A stretch of 20,025 nt of DNA, from the IMG/VR virus record IMGVR_UViG_3300023116_000466, positions 1-20,025 of that record. One strand, written 5' to 3'. This stretch comes from a virus. The notes beneath the pieces were generated by a model. It had not been told where the DNA came from. It ran no database searches and saw only the letters and a program-made list of their open reading frames with translations. Below, piece by piece: positions 1 to 7,430 of the stretch; position 1 is the first letter of the stretch, and every line of letters begins with the position of its first letter. The position numbers were made by a program, and so were the translations under genes.

Positions 1-738
1 CGTGGGTGGCAGGGTCGTCGTCGAGGTCGTCGTCGTCGAGGTGGTCGACGATGTGGACGTGGACGTAGTAGGTGGCGTCGTCGTGGTCGTCGGAGCCTGG
101 GTCGTCGTGGTCGTAGTGGTAGATGGTGGTGCCTCGCTGGTCGTGGTCGTCGTAGCGACGGTGGTCGTGGTCGAGGTGGTGGTTGGAGCGGCGGTCGTGG
201 TGGTAGTCGTCGGTGCGGCCGTGGTGGTCGTCGTGGTCGTGGTCGGAGCCAGCGTTGTCGTCGAGGTCGTGGTGGTGGTGGTCGTGGGCGGCGACCAGCC
301 CTCGGTTGAGAACGACACCGCCATCGACCCGGTCGGCACCTCCATCCCAGCAGACTCGCGCTGGAACGTCGTGAACCGCAGGACGTAGTCGCCCGCCTCG
401 GGTGTCAGGTGCAGCTTCGCCGAATAGCAGTCGCCGGTCTCGGTGTGGTTCCCGTCGTCGTCTGCCGCATACGTCGCGCCGGTCGAGTCGATCAGCAGCA
501 GGTACGGGTCGGGTGTCGTGGTGTGATCGAGCGGGCAGTCCACGCCGGACGACGCGATGACGTGCAGCAGCGTCTCACCGTCGAGCGTCAGGCTCCAGTC
601 GACGAACGGGTCGTCGGCCGACACCGACACCGTCCAGCCATCGGCCGCTGCCGGGTGGACCGGCCCGACCAGGGCGATCAGATACGACGCCGCGAGCGCG
701 GCTCTACTCGTCCGGCGGGTCCAGGTCGACAGTCGCAT
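1..738 (-). CDS. Secreted PPC-like protein with a long Thr-rich tail (3' end beyond the window)
   Basis: The frame starts at the ATG at 738-736 and is open to base 1, giving 246 visible residues. Residues 1-32 look like a Sec signal peptide: Arg at 2, 8, 9 and 12, a hydrophobic stretch at about 13-25, and a likely cut after HPAAA before Asp33. Residues 33-146 resemble a bacterial pre-peptidase C-terminal (PPC) beta-sandwich: DPYLLLIDSTG, an Asp-rich turn (DDDGN), then LTPEAGDYVLRFTTF. Cys68 and Cys104 could form a disulfide. From residue 152 to the edge the protein is mostly Thr with some Ala, Pro and Ser, like the glycosylated linkers of actinobacterial surface proteins. The start overlaps the preceding 56-aa gene by 35 bases. 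It is the last visible gene of the late block. It could be a surface or superinfection-exclusion factor, an envelope-acting lysis protein, or a glycosylated appendage; any C-terminal domain lies outside the window. Confidence 0.72.
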   Translation of the reverse strand, partial: MRLSTWTRRTSRAALAASYLIALVGPVHPAAADGWTVSVSADDPFVDWSLTLDGETLLHVIASSGVDCPLDHTTTPDPYLLLIDSTGATYAADDDGNHTETGDCYSAKLHLTPEAGDYVLRFTTFQRESAGMEVPTGSMAVSFSTEGWSPPTTTTTTTSTTTLAPTTTTTTTTAAPTTTTTTAAPTTTSTTTTVATTTTTSEAPPSTTTTTTTQAPTTTTTPPTTSTSTSSTTSTTTTSTTTLPPT

Positions 739-874
739 CGTCGCCAGCCTCGGCTTCGGCGACGCGCGCACTCAGGACTTCGTTCTGCGCCGTGAGCACG
801 GCGATCTCGAACTCGTTCGGGAATCGGGTCTGGAGGATTGCCAGGACCCGGTCGGTCAGGTTGATCTCGGTCAT
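704..874 (-). CDS. Small acidic coiled-coil-like protein, 56 aa
   Basis: The ATG at 874-872 overlaps the stop of the upstream tail-fibre gene as ATGA, which suggests translational coupling and fixes the start. The product starts MTEINLTDRVLAILQTRFPN and ends in an acidic tail (VDLDPPDE). Residues 22-44 (EFEIAVLTAQNEVLSARVAEAEA) have the heptad spacing of a short coiled coil. I do not recognise the family. Placed right after a fibre whose own C-terminus is helical, it might help fibre trimerisation or assembly, but that is inference. The end of the gene overlaps the start of the secreted Thr-rich protein in another frame. Confidence 0.66.
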   Translation of the reverse strand: MTEINLTDRVLAILQTRFPNEFEIAVLTAQNEVLSARVAEAEAGDDATVDLDPPDE

Positions 875-2004
875 GCTTCGAGCGTAGCGACCCGAGCGCG
901 TAGGTCTTTCACGGCGAGGACGAGGAGCGACAGGTAGGCGGTCTTGTTGATGCCGGTCAGGAACGGGACGTCCTCGGCGTCCGTTCCACGAGAGGCGAGG
1001 AACGGTGAGATCGCGTCCATGTCCTCAGCGATCGGGCCGATCTCGGGGTAGCCCGGTGCGTTGATGCGGTTCCACATCTTGGGCACGACCGAGTCGATCA
1101 TGTCGGCGGTCAGGTGCTCACCGAGGTCGTCGGTGATGTTCTCCTTCTCGGCAGCGGTCGACGAGTTCCGGCGCAGGTAGTAATACCCGAAGGTCAATGC
1201 CCACTCGGCGTCGTTGCCAGTACCGGTGGTCGGGCTGAGTGCGTAGACCGACTTGCCGCTCGTGTTGATCCGGAGGTTGCCATCGCTGAGAACTGCGACA
1301 TGGTTCGAGTTGCCTGCCCGCAGGCTTAGCTGGTCGCCGTCGGCACGGATGCCGACGTAGGAACTGCCCGTCGTTGAGTTGTCCACCAGGCTGAGGATCG
1401 CACCGGCATCGGTCGACTCGAACGTCGCCACGTTGTTCACGGTGCCTGCGTTCACATGCAGCTTGGCGCTCGGGGTAGAGGTGCCGATGCCGACCTCACC
1501 GCCAGCTTCGATCGCCATCCGGGTGAGGTTGTTCGTGGCGAAGTAGATGAGGCCAGACGACGTTTCGTTCTTGACATACAAGTCGTCGTTATCTGGGAAC
1601 CCAAGAAACCCGAGCCGACTGTTGAGGTCGAACAGGCCGATGTACGGCCCCTCGTTCTCGCCTGCATTGTTCTCCAGTCGGAGAAGCTCGGATGAGCCAT
1701 CATCTCGGCGGACGTGAAGCGGCGCTTGCGGTCCGGTCGTGCCGATGCCCATCCTGCCAGAGTCCGACATGATCGTATGGTCGCTGCCTGCAACCTCGAA
1801 CCGGATGTCGTTGCCGCCGCCGCCGTAGATGCGGGCGAGGTCGGTGTCCGCCGAGTCGGTGAACTTGATCGCGAAGTTGCTCGTGCCGGTCGAGTTCGTG
1901 TCCTTGAGAGTCAGGACCGGCGTCGCATCCGTCAGCGTCAGCGAGTCGATGTCGAGGTCGTTCAGTTGGGCGGCGGTCAGCACCTGACCGGATGTGAAGC
2001 TCAT
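871..2004 (-). CDS. Tail fibre/appendage with C-terminal S74-type intramolecular chaperone
   Basis: A 377-aa protein. The N-terminus (FTSGQVLTAAQLNDLD) is typical of actinophage tail appendages and probably attaches the fibre to the tail tip. The middle has two beta-helix style repeats, GIGTTGPQAPLHV (86-98) and GIGTSTPSAKLHV (172-184), as seen in trimeric fibres. Residues 281-377 match the peptidase S74 chaperone domain: SSTAAEKENI at 281-290 aligns with the usual SDxRLKENI, IGPIAEDMDAISP follows, and the end is a coiled coil (LRARVATLEA). In this family a Ser-Lys pair cuts the chaperone off after trimerisation; here Ser282 and Lys287 keep the five-residue spacing. The usual Asp and Arg/Leu between them are replaced, so cleavage may be altered. 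It likely binds the host surface. It lies 7 bases after the tail-tip gene. Confidence 0.88.
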   Translation of the reverse strand: MSFTSGQVLTAAQLNDLDIDSLTLTDATPVLTLKDTNSTGTSNFAIKFTDSADTDLARIYGGGGNDIRFEVAGSDHTIMSDSGRMGIGTTGPQAPLHVRRDDGSSELLRLENNAGENEGPYIGLFDLNSRLGFLGFPDNDDLYVKNETSSGLIYFATNNLTRMAIEAGGEVGIGTSTPSAKLHVNAGTVNNVATFESTDAGAILSLVDNSTTGSSYVGIRADGDQLSLRAGNSNHVAVLSDGNLRINTSGKSVYALSPTTGTGNDAEWALTFGYYYLRRNSSTAAEKENITDDLGEHLTADMIDSVVPKMWNRINAPGYPEIGPIAEDMDAISPFLASRGTDAEDVPFLTGINKTAYLSLLVLAVKDLRARVATLEA

Positions 2005-2011
2005 GGCGGTC

Positions 2012-3682
2012 CTATCCTAGGAGGTTCTCGTCGAGCACGCCGAACAGGTCGTCGTCGAGAATGAACGGCGAGAACAGGTCGGCGTTCTCGGAGAAGGTCG
2101 TGAGGGTCGCGCCGCCCCTCGGGGTGATGTCCCAACGCACACCGACGATCATGCCGTCGAAGCTCATCGTGGACCCGGCTGCGTCGATCGCGACCGAGGT
2201 CGCGTCGCCGGTCGAGAACTTGACCATCTCCCAGCCGTCGTTGTCGCCAGGGAACACGGGCGGGAACCGCAGCGACCGCAGCACCATCGGGTCGCCGTCC
2301 TCCGGGCCGTAGCGTTGGAGGAACGACTCGGCGCACGCGAGCGTCGCCGCGTCGGAGACGGTGTGCATGTCGGTCCGGTGCTGGTCCTGCACGCCGTAGG
2401 TGTTCTGGGTCGAGGTCTGGCCTGCGGTCTGCTCGGCACCGACGTCGCCCTCGTACGCGGTGACCTGGAACGTGATCGCACCCGACGAGGCGGCGGAGTC
2501 GGCGGTGGCGTTCACGGCGAGCAGCGACTGGCTCGGCACGTCGACCGTGATCGTCTGCGTGCCGGTGTCCCCGGCGGAGAGTTTGACGAACGTCCCGAAC
2601 GTGTCCCAGTCGCCGAACACGTCGGCGGTCTCGACGAAGATCTTCACGGCAGCGTCGACCGTGTTGGCGGTGACGTTTAGGTACAGCTTCGTCGAGTCCG
2701 GTGCGGGCCATGCGACGGCGGACTGCCGCCCGAGGGACGCGTACCCGATCGAGGTGCCCGAGGCGAGGTCGGTGCCGCTGATGTAGTCGTAGTGGGTCCG
2801 CATCGTGAACGACGCAGCGGTGAACCCGTACGAGGTGCCGACCTCGAACTCAGCGTTGGCGAAGTCACGCGCCCCGGCTGGTGGCGACGACACGCTCGTG
2901 TCGTAGGCGATCAAGGGCTCCAGGTGCGACACCGACAGGGTCGGGTCGTCGGTGACGGTCGGCCCGGACCGTGCCCGGTAGGTCAGGAGGTTCCGCTTGC
3001 CGGTCGAGGTGCGGACGATCGGCAGCCCGTGCCGGACGAAGAAGTCGCCGTTCTCCGCCTCGATCGCTTTCCGCAGGTAGTCGCCGATGTTGGCGAACTC
3101 GGGGAACGCCCACACGTTCTGATCGGACGACCCGCCGTTGATGAGGTAGTGGTCGGAGGTGAACTGGGTCGAGGTCGCCAGCGACAGCACGAACGGCATT
3201 AGCCCGTCGGATGGCAGGGCGTCGTCACCGAACGCGACCTCGCCGCCTTCGGTGTTGGCCGGGTCGTAGAACCGGCAGAACGCGAAGTAGGTGCCGAGCT
3301 GCCCGAGCGCGTCGGTGCAGGTCAGGATGACCCGGCTGTCGAACTTGTTCGCGAGCTTCAGGTCGACGTCGGTGACGTTCCCGGAGAAGAACCGCGGCGT
3401 GTAGTCGCCGAGGTCGGGCGACTCGCCGGTGACGGTCGTGTAGAAGTCGCACTCGACCCCGACGAAGCGAGCGTTGGCCCAGGTGCCTCCGCCGCCCGGT
3501 GTGAGCGCCCCGTCCGAGTTGTCCAGCTCGACCAGCATCCGACCGGCTGAGTACGAGGTGGCGATGGCGGTCTTGCCGTACTGGATCGACACGCCGAGCA
3601 CACGGTCGATCGGGATGGCGTCCGGGTCGGCCCCGCCGTCCTTGTCTTTCGGTTGGAGTGCGATGGCGTAGTCCCAGGCCAT
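2012..3682 (-). CDS. Minor tail / tail-tip protein with inserted beta-sandwich domain
   Basis: A 556-aa protein directly after the tape measure (3-base gap), the usual position of the distal tail or tail-hub protein. The N-terminal region (VLGVSIQYGKTAIATSYSAG, then LVELDNSDGALTPG) resembles actinophage minor tail proteins, which share a DNSDGxxTP-type motif. Residues about 330-411 form a separate domain, starting near LYLNVTANTVDAAVKIFV and ending near SSGAITFQVTAYEG, that closely resembles the C-terminal domain of the larger tail-tube protein at 7429-8187. After it come an Ala/Gln/Thr-rich stretch (415-430) and a C-terminal part rich in Asp and Phe. The protein probably forms the tip ring that joins tube, tape measure and fibre. 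Exact family unknown; the tail-tip role rests mainly on position and N-terminal similarity. Confidence 0.75.
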   Translation of the reverse strand: MAWDYAIALQPKDKDGGADPDAIPIDRVLGVSIQYGKTAIATSYSAGRMLVELDNSDGALTPGGGGTWANARFVGVECDFYTTVTGESPDLGDYTPRFFSGNVTDVDLKLANKFDSRVILTCTDALGQLGTYFAFCRFYDPANTEGGEVAFGDDALPSDGLMPFVLSLATSTQFTSDHYLINGGSSDQNVWAFPEFANIGDYLRKAIEAENGDFFVRHGLPIVRTSTGKRNLLTYRARSGPTVTDDPTLSVSHLEPLIAYDTSVSSPPAGARDFANAEFEVGTSYGFTAASFTMRTHYDYISGTDLASGTSIGYASLGRQSAVAWPAPDSTKLYLNVTANTVDAAVKIFVETADVFGDWDTFGTFVKLSAGDTGTQTITVDVPSQSLLAVNATADSAASSGAITFQVTAYEGDVGAEQTAGQTSTQNTYGVQDQHRTDMHTVSDAATLACAESFLQRYGPEDGDPMVLRSLRFPPVFPGDNDGWEMVKFSTGDATSVAIDAAGSTMSFDGMIVGVRWDITPRGGATLTTFSENADLFSPFILDDDLFGVLDENLLG

Positions 3683-3685
3683 CGG

Positions 3686-6397
3686 TTAGCTGCCCGTCGT
3701 GATCGGGACGTTGCCATTGCGTCGTGAGTACGAGTCGAGGGTCCGAATGATGTCCGAGGCGTCCGAGCCGACCGGCATCTGGATCGTGACGTTCATGGTG
3801 CCACCGCCACCGAACCCGGCCGGAAGCGGCGACGCACCCGGCGCAGTCGACAGCGGCACGACCGCTTCCGGACCGGCCTCCCCGATGAGCGCGGTGGTCG
3901 GGCGGCGGACGATCGCACCGGTCGCACCTGCGAACCCGCGCAGCTCACGCCCGATGCCGAAGTCGTCGACACCGAACACCTCGCTCAGTACTCGCACGTT
4001 GAACTCGATGTCCGCGCCTTCGAGCGCAGCCAGGATCAGTTGCAGCTCGGCGATCTCGTCGATGCCTCGACCAGCCGCCTCGCCGATAGCAGAGAGCGAC
4101 GTCACCATCGTCTGCACCGAGACGAGCGCAGCGGGATCGTCGAACACATCGATCTTCGCCAGCATCTCGTCGAGGACTCCGGCGACGTCATCGCCGCCTC
4201 GGACGAACGCCTCCGCCATGTCCGGCGCGTTCTTCTTGCCGATCTGCGCGGCGGTCTCCGCAAGCTCCGAAGCGACCCGCTCCGCCTCGTAGAGCGCGTT
4301 GCCTTCGCCGAGGATCGCCTCCATGAGCTTCGAGAACTCGTCACGCATCCGGAACGTCTCGTCGGCGCTCAGCCCCATCGCACGCGCCATCTCATCCGCC
4401 CCAGAGATCACCTCGTCGATCGGTCCGCCGGTCTCGGCGAGTTCACCGCCGAGCGTGTCAACCTCGATACCGGCACGGTGCGCTTCGATCGACATGCCGT
4501 TCAGCGACTCGGCGTGGTTCTGGACGAGCGTGTCGACCCGGCCCATGATCTCCAGGTTCGACAGGTTCTGCCGCTGGTATCCGGCGATGATGCCCTCGCC
4601 ATCGAGGTAGATGTCGTTCAGTAGCCGGACAGCGTCGCCGCTATCGACCAACGCCTCTGCCTGAGCTTCGAGTTTCTTGCGATTGTCGTCGAACGCATCA
4701 GCGGTCTCATCGACGACGTCGAGCATGTCGTCGAGTTGCTTGATCTCCAGGTCGCCTGCGTCGAAGGCGTCGATCAGCGCTTCCGCCAGCAGACGCTCCT
4801 CTCCGGTCAGGTCCCGTATCGCCGTTCGCATCGCGTCAGCCGACTTGGTGTTTTCCAGTACGTCCTGCAACTCCTGGAACGCGTCGGTGCCGCTCTCAGC
4901 GACGACGGCCACGTCGTTCATCGAGATCCCGAGTTCGTCGAACAGCGGCAGCGTGTCGTTCCCCAACGCCAACCCGAGCGCCGTGGACGAACCGACGATC
5001 GTGTCGACATCGTCGGTCGTGTCGTCCGCTGCGTCGCCGACGTCCCGGATCGCGGCGGCGAGTTCTTCCATCCGGCCGATCATGATGTGCGTCGGACTGT
5101 CGGCGTCGATGAACTCCTGGGTGAGTTCTTCCTGCCGGTCCTTCGCCTCGCGAGCGTTCCCGGCCATCTCGCCGAAGACGTAGAACAGACCGCCGAGAGC
5201 GATAGCGATCTGACCGATCGGGCCGGACGCCACCACGATCGCCGTGATCCCGGCTGCGGCTGCCAACGCTGCCGGGTGCATATCCTGGAACCCTTCGATC
5301 AGGAACTGCACACCTTCGAGCATCTGCAACACGATCGGGATGATCGTCTGCCCGATCCCGATCAGCGTCTCCTGAAGGTCGGCCATCGCCTGCTGAAACT
5401 TGAACCCGGCCGTGTCCGACACGACAGCGAACGCGTCGTCGAGCGTGCCGGTCGTGTCGCGCATGTTGGCGAAGATCTGCTCGGTCGTCGCGACGTTCGC
5501 GCCCATGAGGTCCATGACGCCGGACAGCGCTCGGACGTTGCCGAATACCGAGGCGGATGCGGCGGCGTTCCCGTCGAACTCCTCGGCGAGCGTCTGGAGC
5601 GTCGCCAGGAGGCCTTCGTCCTTGATCTGTTGACGTAGTCCTTCGGACGAGAGGCCCATGCCTTCGAGCGCTTCCTCGGCCTGCTTGGTGGGTCGCAGCA
5701 GCGAGGACAGGATGCCGCGCACCTGGGTCGCTGCCTCGGCGGCGTTCGTGCCGGTACGAGACAGAGCGGCGAACGCTGCGCCGACCTCGTCGAACCGGAC
5801 ACCCATCGCAGAAGCGATCGGGAGGACTCGACCCATCGACCCGGCCAGCTCGGATGCTTCGAGCTTGCCTTCTCGGACGGCGGCGGTGAGGACGTCGGTT
5901 GCTTGGACTGCCGACAGGTTCTCGGCTCCGTATGCGTTGAGCGCCGAGGTGGCGAGGTCGGCGATCTCGGTGACTTCGCCGAGACCGACCGCTGCGGCTT
6001 GCGCTGATGCTTCGAGGGTCTCCATCGCCACCGCTCCTCGGAGACCGGCAGACTGGATGAAGAACATGGCGTCGGCGAGAGCACCGGGTGCCTGGGCGGT
6101 CTCGCCCGATAGCGCCCGCACCGACTCAGCCATCGCGTCGACTTCGGACCCGGCGATACCGACCAACGATTCGATCTTCGTCATCGAGTCGTCGAAGTCG
6201 ACAGCAGCCTTCACGGCGGCCGCACCGACACCGATAAGACCGAGGGTAAGCGGACCCGACGCCGCACGTGCGGCGGTCGTCGCCGCCTTCTGAAACTCGC
6301 CCGCCTGAAGCTGCGCCTTCGCCATTCCGAGCGTGTACTGCTTCGTGTTGGCGGTGACGATCGTGTTGATGCGGGCGACTGTCGTGCCTACGGCCAT
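3686..6397 (-). CDS. Tail tape measure protein (TP901 type)
   Basis: A 903-aa protein, the longest in the window, beginning right after the frameshifted chaperone gene ends. Residues 66-80 (VDFDDSMTKIESLVG) and the Ala-rich helical region to about 340 match the phage tape measure TP901 core. Hydrophobic segments at about 345-367 and 376-410 are typical membrane-interacting segments of such proteins. Residues 411-800 are mainly charged helix. Near 836-849 the motif ALIGEAGPEAVVPL is a hallmark of tape measure C-termini. It fixes tail length during assembly and is ejected with DNA. At about 0.15 nm per residue the length predicts a tail near 135 nm, a rule of thumb only. ATG at 6397 abuts the stop of the upstream frame. 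Confidence 0.93.
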   Translation of the reverse strand: MAVGTTVARINTIVTANTKQYTLGMAKAQLQAGEFQKAATTAARAASGPLTLGLIGVGAAAVKAAVDFDDSMTKIESLVGIAGSEVDAMAESVRALSGETAQAPGALADAMFFIQSAGLRGAVAMETLEASAQAAAVGLGEVTEIADLATSALNAYGAENLSAVQATDVLTAAVREGKLEASELAGSMGRVLPIASAMGVRFDEVGAAFAALSRTGTNAAEAATQVRGILSSLLRPTKQAEEALEGMGLSSEGLRQQIKDEGLLATLQTLAEEFDGNAAASASVFGNVRALSGVMDLMGANVATTEQIFANMRDTTGTLDDAFAVVSDTAGFKFQQAMADLQETLIGIGQTIIPIVLQMLEGVQFLIEGFQDMHPAALAAAAGITAIVVASGPIGQIAIALGGLFYVFGEMAGNAREAKDRQEELTQEFIDADSPTHIMIGRMEELAAAIRDVGDAADDTTDDVDTIVGSSTALGLALGNDTLPLFDELGISMNDVAVVAESGTDAFQELQDVLENTKSADAMRTAIRDLTGEERLLAEALIDAFDAGDLEIKQLDDMLDVVDETADAFDDNRKKLEAQAEALVDSGDAVRLLNDIYLDGEGIIAGYQRQNLSNLEIMGRVDTLVQNHAESLNGMSIEAHRAGIEVDTLGGELAETGGPIDEVISGADEMARAMGLSADETFRMRDEFSKLMEAILGEGNALYEAERVASELAETAAQIGKKNAPDMAEAFVRGGDDVAGVLDEMLAKIDVFDDPAALVSVQTMVTSLSAIGEAAGRGIDEIAELQLILAALEGADIEFNVRVLSEVFGVDDFGIGRELRGFAGATGAIVRRPTTALIGEAGPEAVVPLSTAPGASPLPAGFGGGGTMNVTIQMPVGSDASDIIRTLDSYSRRNGNVPITTGS

Positions 6398-6939
6398 CTA
6401 CTTCCTAGCCTTCGCTCGTTGGGCGGCCTGTTCTCGTTCAGAGTGTTCGATCCGGTAGAGAGCGATCCACTCGGTCAGTTCTTCGGATGACATGCGGGCG
6501 AGTAGCTCGCCGACAGTCATGCCGAGGTCGCGTGCGAGGCGGAAGTAGAACCGGCGCTCGGGGTTACCGCCCGAGAAGCCTAGGAGTCTTTTCCCGCCTC
6601 GTTGACCTTGTCCTCGGTCATGCCCGATCGCTCGAAGCACATCGTCCACAACCGCTCGATCACGGTCGCTGACTTGTCCATGAGCGCTTCCATGTCTTCG
6701 GTCTCGAAGATCGGGTCGCCAGTCTCGGGGTCGACGATGCAACCCTGAAGCGTGCGAGCCCACATGCCGAGAACCTTGTTGGCGTCGATCCCGTCGCCCT
6801 GCTGCGCGAGTTCCATCACAGCGGCGCGGGACTTCGCTGACATCGACTTGATGCCGACGGTCACGCCCCACTCGGGAACCTCGACCGTGTCGGTCGGGGT
6901 GTCTGCTGCGGCGAGGATCGCGGCTCGTAGGTCGGTCAT
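6398..6939 (-). CDS. Tail assembly chaperone GT fusion made by -1 frameshift
   Basis: This is the long product of a two-frame gene: residues 1-117 from 6939 to 6589 in the first frame, then base 6589 is read again and 63 further residues are decoded to 6398, giving 180 aa. The slippery site GGGAAAA (plus-strand ttttccc, 6589-6595) sits as G GGA AAA in the first frame and fits the X XXY YYZ rule exactly. The T part has a conserved look: ERRFYFRLARDLGMTVGELL followed by ELTEWIALYRIEHS, like the gpT-type motif of siphovirus tail chaperones. No good independent start codon with a ribosome site precedes the T frame. In lambda and its relatives the G and GT proteins keep the tape measure soluble and recruit tube subunits. 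The position between tube and tape measure genes is diagnostic. Confidence 0.87.
6580..6939 (-). CDS. Tail assembly chaperone G (unshifted product), 119 aa
   Basis: The unshifted reading ends at TAG (6582-6580), three codons after the slippery AAA. The start chosen is the ATG at 6939-6937 (MTDLRAAILAAADTPTDTVE), because an AGGAG sits at 6950-6946 with a 6-base spacer; an in-frame ATG eight codons upstream lacks this. The protein is acidic and helical, ending NEAGKDS. Its size and place match gpG-type tail chaperones, which are made in excess over the fusion. A 14-bp hairpin lies immediately upstream, so its level may be set separately from the tube gene. Confidence 0.87.
   Translation of the reverse strand: MTDLRAAILAAADTPTDTVEVPEWGVTVGIKSMSAKSRAAVMELAQQGDGIDANKVLGMWARTLQGCIVDPETGDPIFETEDMEALMDKSATVIERLWTMCFERSGMTEDKVNEAGKDS
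6589..6595 (-). promoter_or_regulatory. Programmed -1 ribosomal frameshift site GGGAAAA
   Basis: On the minus strand the codons read gcG GGA AAA gac tcc tag; slipping back one base pairs the two tRNAs on GGG and AAA. The new frame is open for 63 codons to 6398. A 6-bp stem CTCGGG/CCCGAG with a 7-base loop begins 13 bases downstream (6575 to 6557) and may stimulate slippage, although 5-9 bases is the usual spacing. Confidence 0.85.
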
Positions 6940-6959
6940 GGTGTGCTCCTGTCGTAGTT

Positions 6960-6999
6960 CCACCCGGCACGCTACTGGAGGGGAGAGCGTGCCGGGTGG
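6960..6999 (-). terminator. 14-bp perfect hairpin after the tail-tube genes
   Basis: Arms at 6960-6973 and 6986-6999 (ccacccggcacgct / agcgtgccgggtgg) pair perfectly around a 12-base loop. The hairpin fills the gap between the smaller tube gene (ends 7009) and the chaperone start at 6939. No U-run follows on the minus strand, so it may be a leaky, actinobacterial-type terminator or an mRNA 3'-end stabiliser rather than a classical Rho-independent terminator. Confidence 0.6.
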
Positions 7000-7008
7000 A
7001 GGTCACGA

Positions 7009-7416
7009 CTAGACGGTGCCTCGGGTGACTGCGCCGGTGACCTGGAAGTCAGCGGAGAAGGTCACGACGTCACCGACGGGGGACGACAGCGAGTAGCTCG
7101 TAAGGATGCATTCGCCGGTGTACTTCGACTCGCCGGAGGTACCGGTCGGCTGGTACTCGAACGAGCGGCTGGCGGGTTCGGCTCCGCCCTTGAGGTAGCC
7201 GTCGACGGTGGCGTCGTACATGCCGGAGATCGAGATGGTGGCGGATTCGAGCGAGACGATGTAGCTGCGGCTCGACGCGCCGAACGCCGTTACCTCTGCG
7301 GTGTCGGTTGTCTCGGGGAAGTCGACGCTGTTCAGGACGTCGCTGATGGGCTGAAGGGTGCCGCCTGTGTCGTCGATCTTGAAGACGGCGGACTTGCCGG
7401 TGGTGAATGTGGGCAT
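7009..7416 (-). CDS. Tail tube protein, short paralogue (135 aa)
   Basis: Starts MPTFTTGKSAVFKID and contains DTAEVTAFGASSRSYIVS and GMYDATVDGY, then ends SSPVGDVVTFSADFQVTG. This is the beta-rich pattern of siphovirus major tail proteins, whose hexameric rings stack into the tube. It shares MPTFxxGKS, the VTxxGASSRxxI core and the PVxDVxxxxADFQ end with the larger protein encoded directly upstream, so the two are tandem paralogues. It has no extra C-terminal domain. A strong AGGAGGA (7430-7424) lies 7 bases before the ATG and overlaps the stop of the upstream gene, as expected for a highly made protein. A 14-bp hairpin follows. It could be the main tube subunit, with the larger one mixed in, or the reverse. 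Confidence 0.82.
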   Translation of the reverse strand: MPTFTTGKSAVFKIDDTGGTLQPISDVLNSVDFPETTDTAEVTAFGASSRSYIVSLESATISISGMYDATVDGYLKGGAEPASRSFEYQPTGTSGESKYTGECILTSYSLSSPVGDVVTFSADFQVTGAVTRGTV

Positions 7417-7423
7417 GGTTCGC

Positions 7424-7430
7424 TCCTCCT
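7424..7430 (-). promoter_or_regulatory. Strong Shine-Dalgarno AGGAGGA of the short tube gene
   Basis: AGGAGGA ends 7 bases before the ATG at 7416-7414 and overlaps the stop codon (7431-7429) of the larger tube gene. The near-perfect match supports high translation and this start. Confidence 0.7.

Noticed and set aside
1-290. GTCGTGGTCGTC-like DNA repeats taken as a CRISPR or satellite array
   Set aside because: There is no fixed repeat-spacer unit; the pattern follows from Thr codons with ACC and ACG use.
2-388. Plus-strand frame rich in Val (poly-Val/Gly) at the left edge
   Set aside because: It is the antisense of the Thr-rich tail; the minus strand has a signal peptide, a domain and gene order support, while the plus frame has no recognisable content.
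2001-2711. Second minus-strand frame of 236 codons in the tail-tip gene
   Set aside because: Arg-rich shadow in another frame of a supported gene.
4736-5638. 300-codon plus-strand frame inside the tape measure gene
   Set aside because: Arg/Asp/Val-rich composition with no motif, antisense to a strongly supported gene in high-GC DNA.
6398-7006. A stand-alone 202-residue minus-strand gene starting at 7006
   Set aside because: Its first two thirds are Arg/His-rich shadow of the G chaperone frame and span the hairpin; only the 3' part is real, reached by frameshift.
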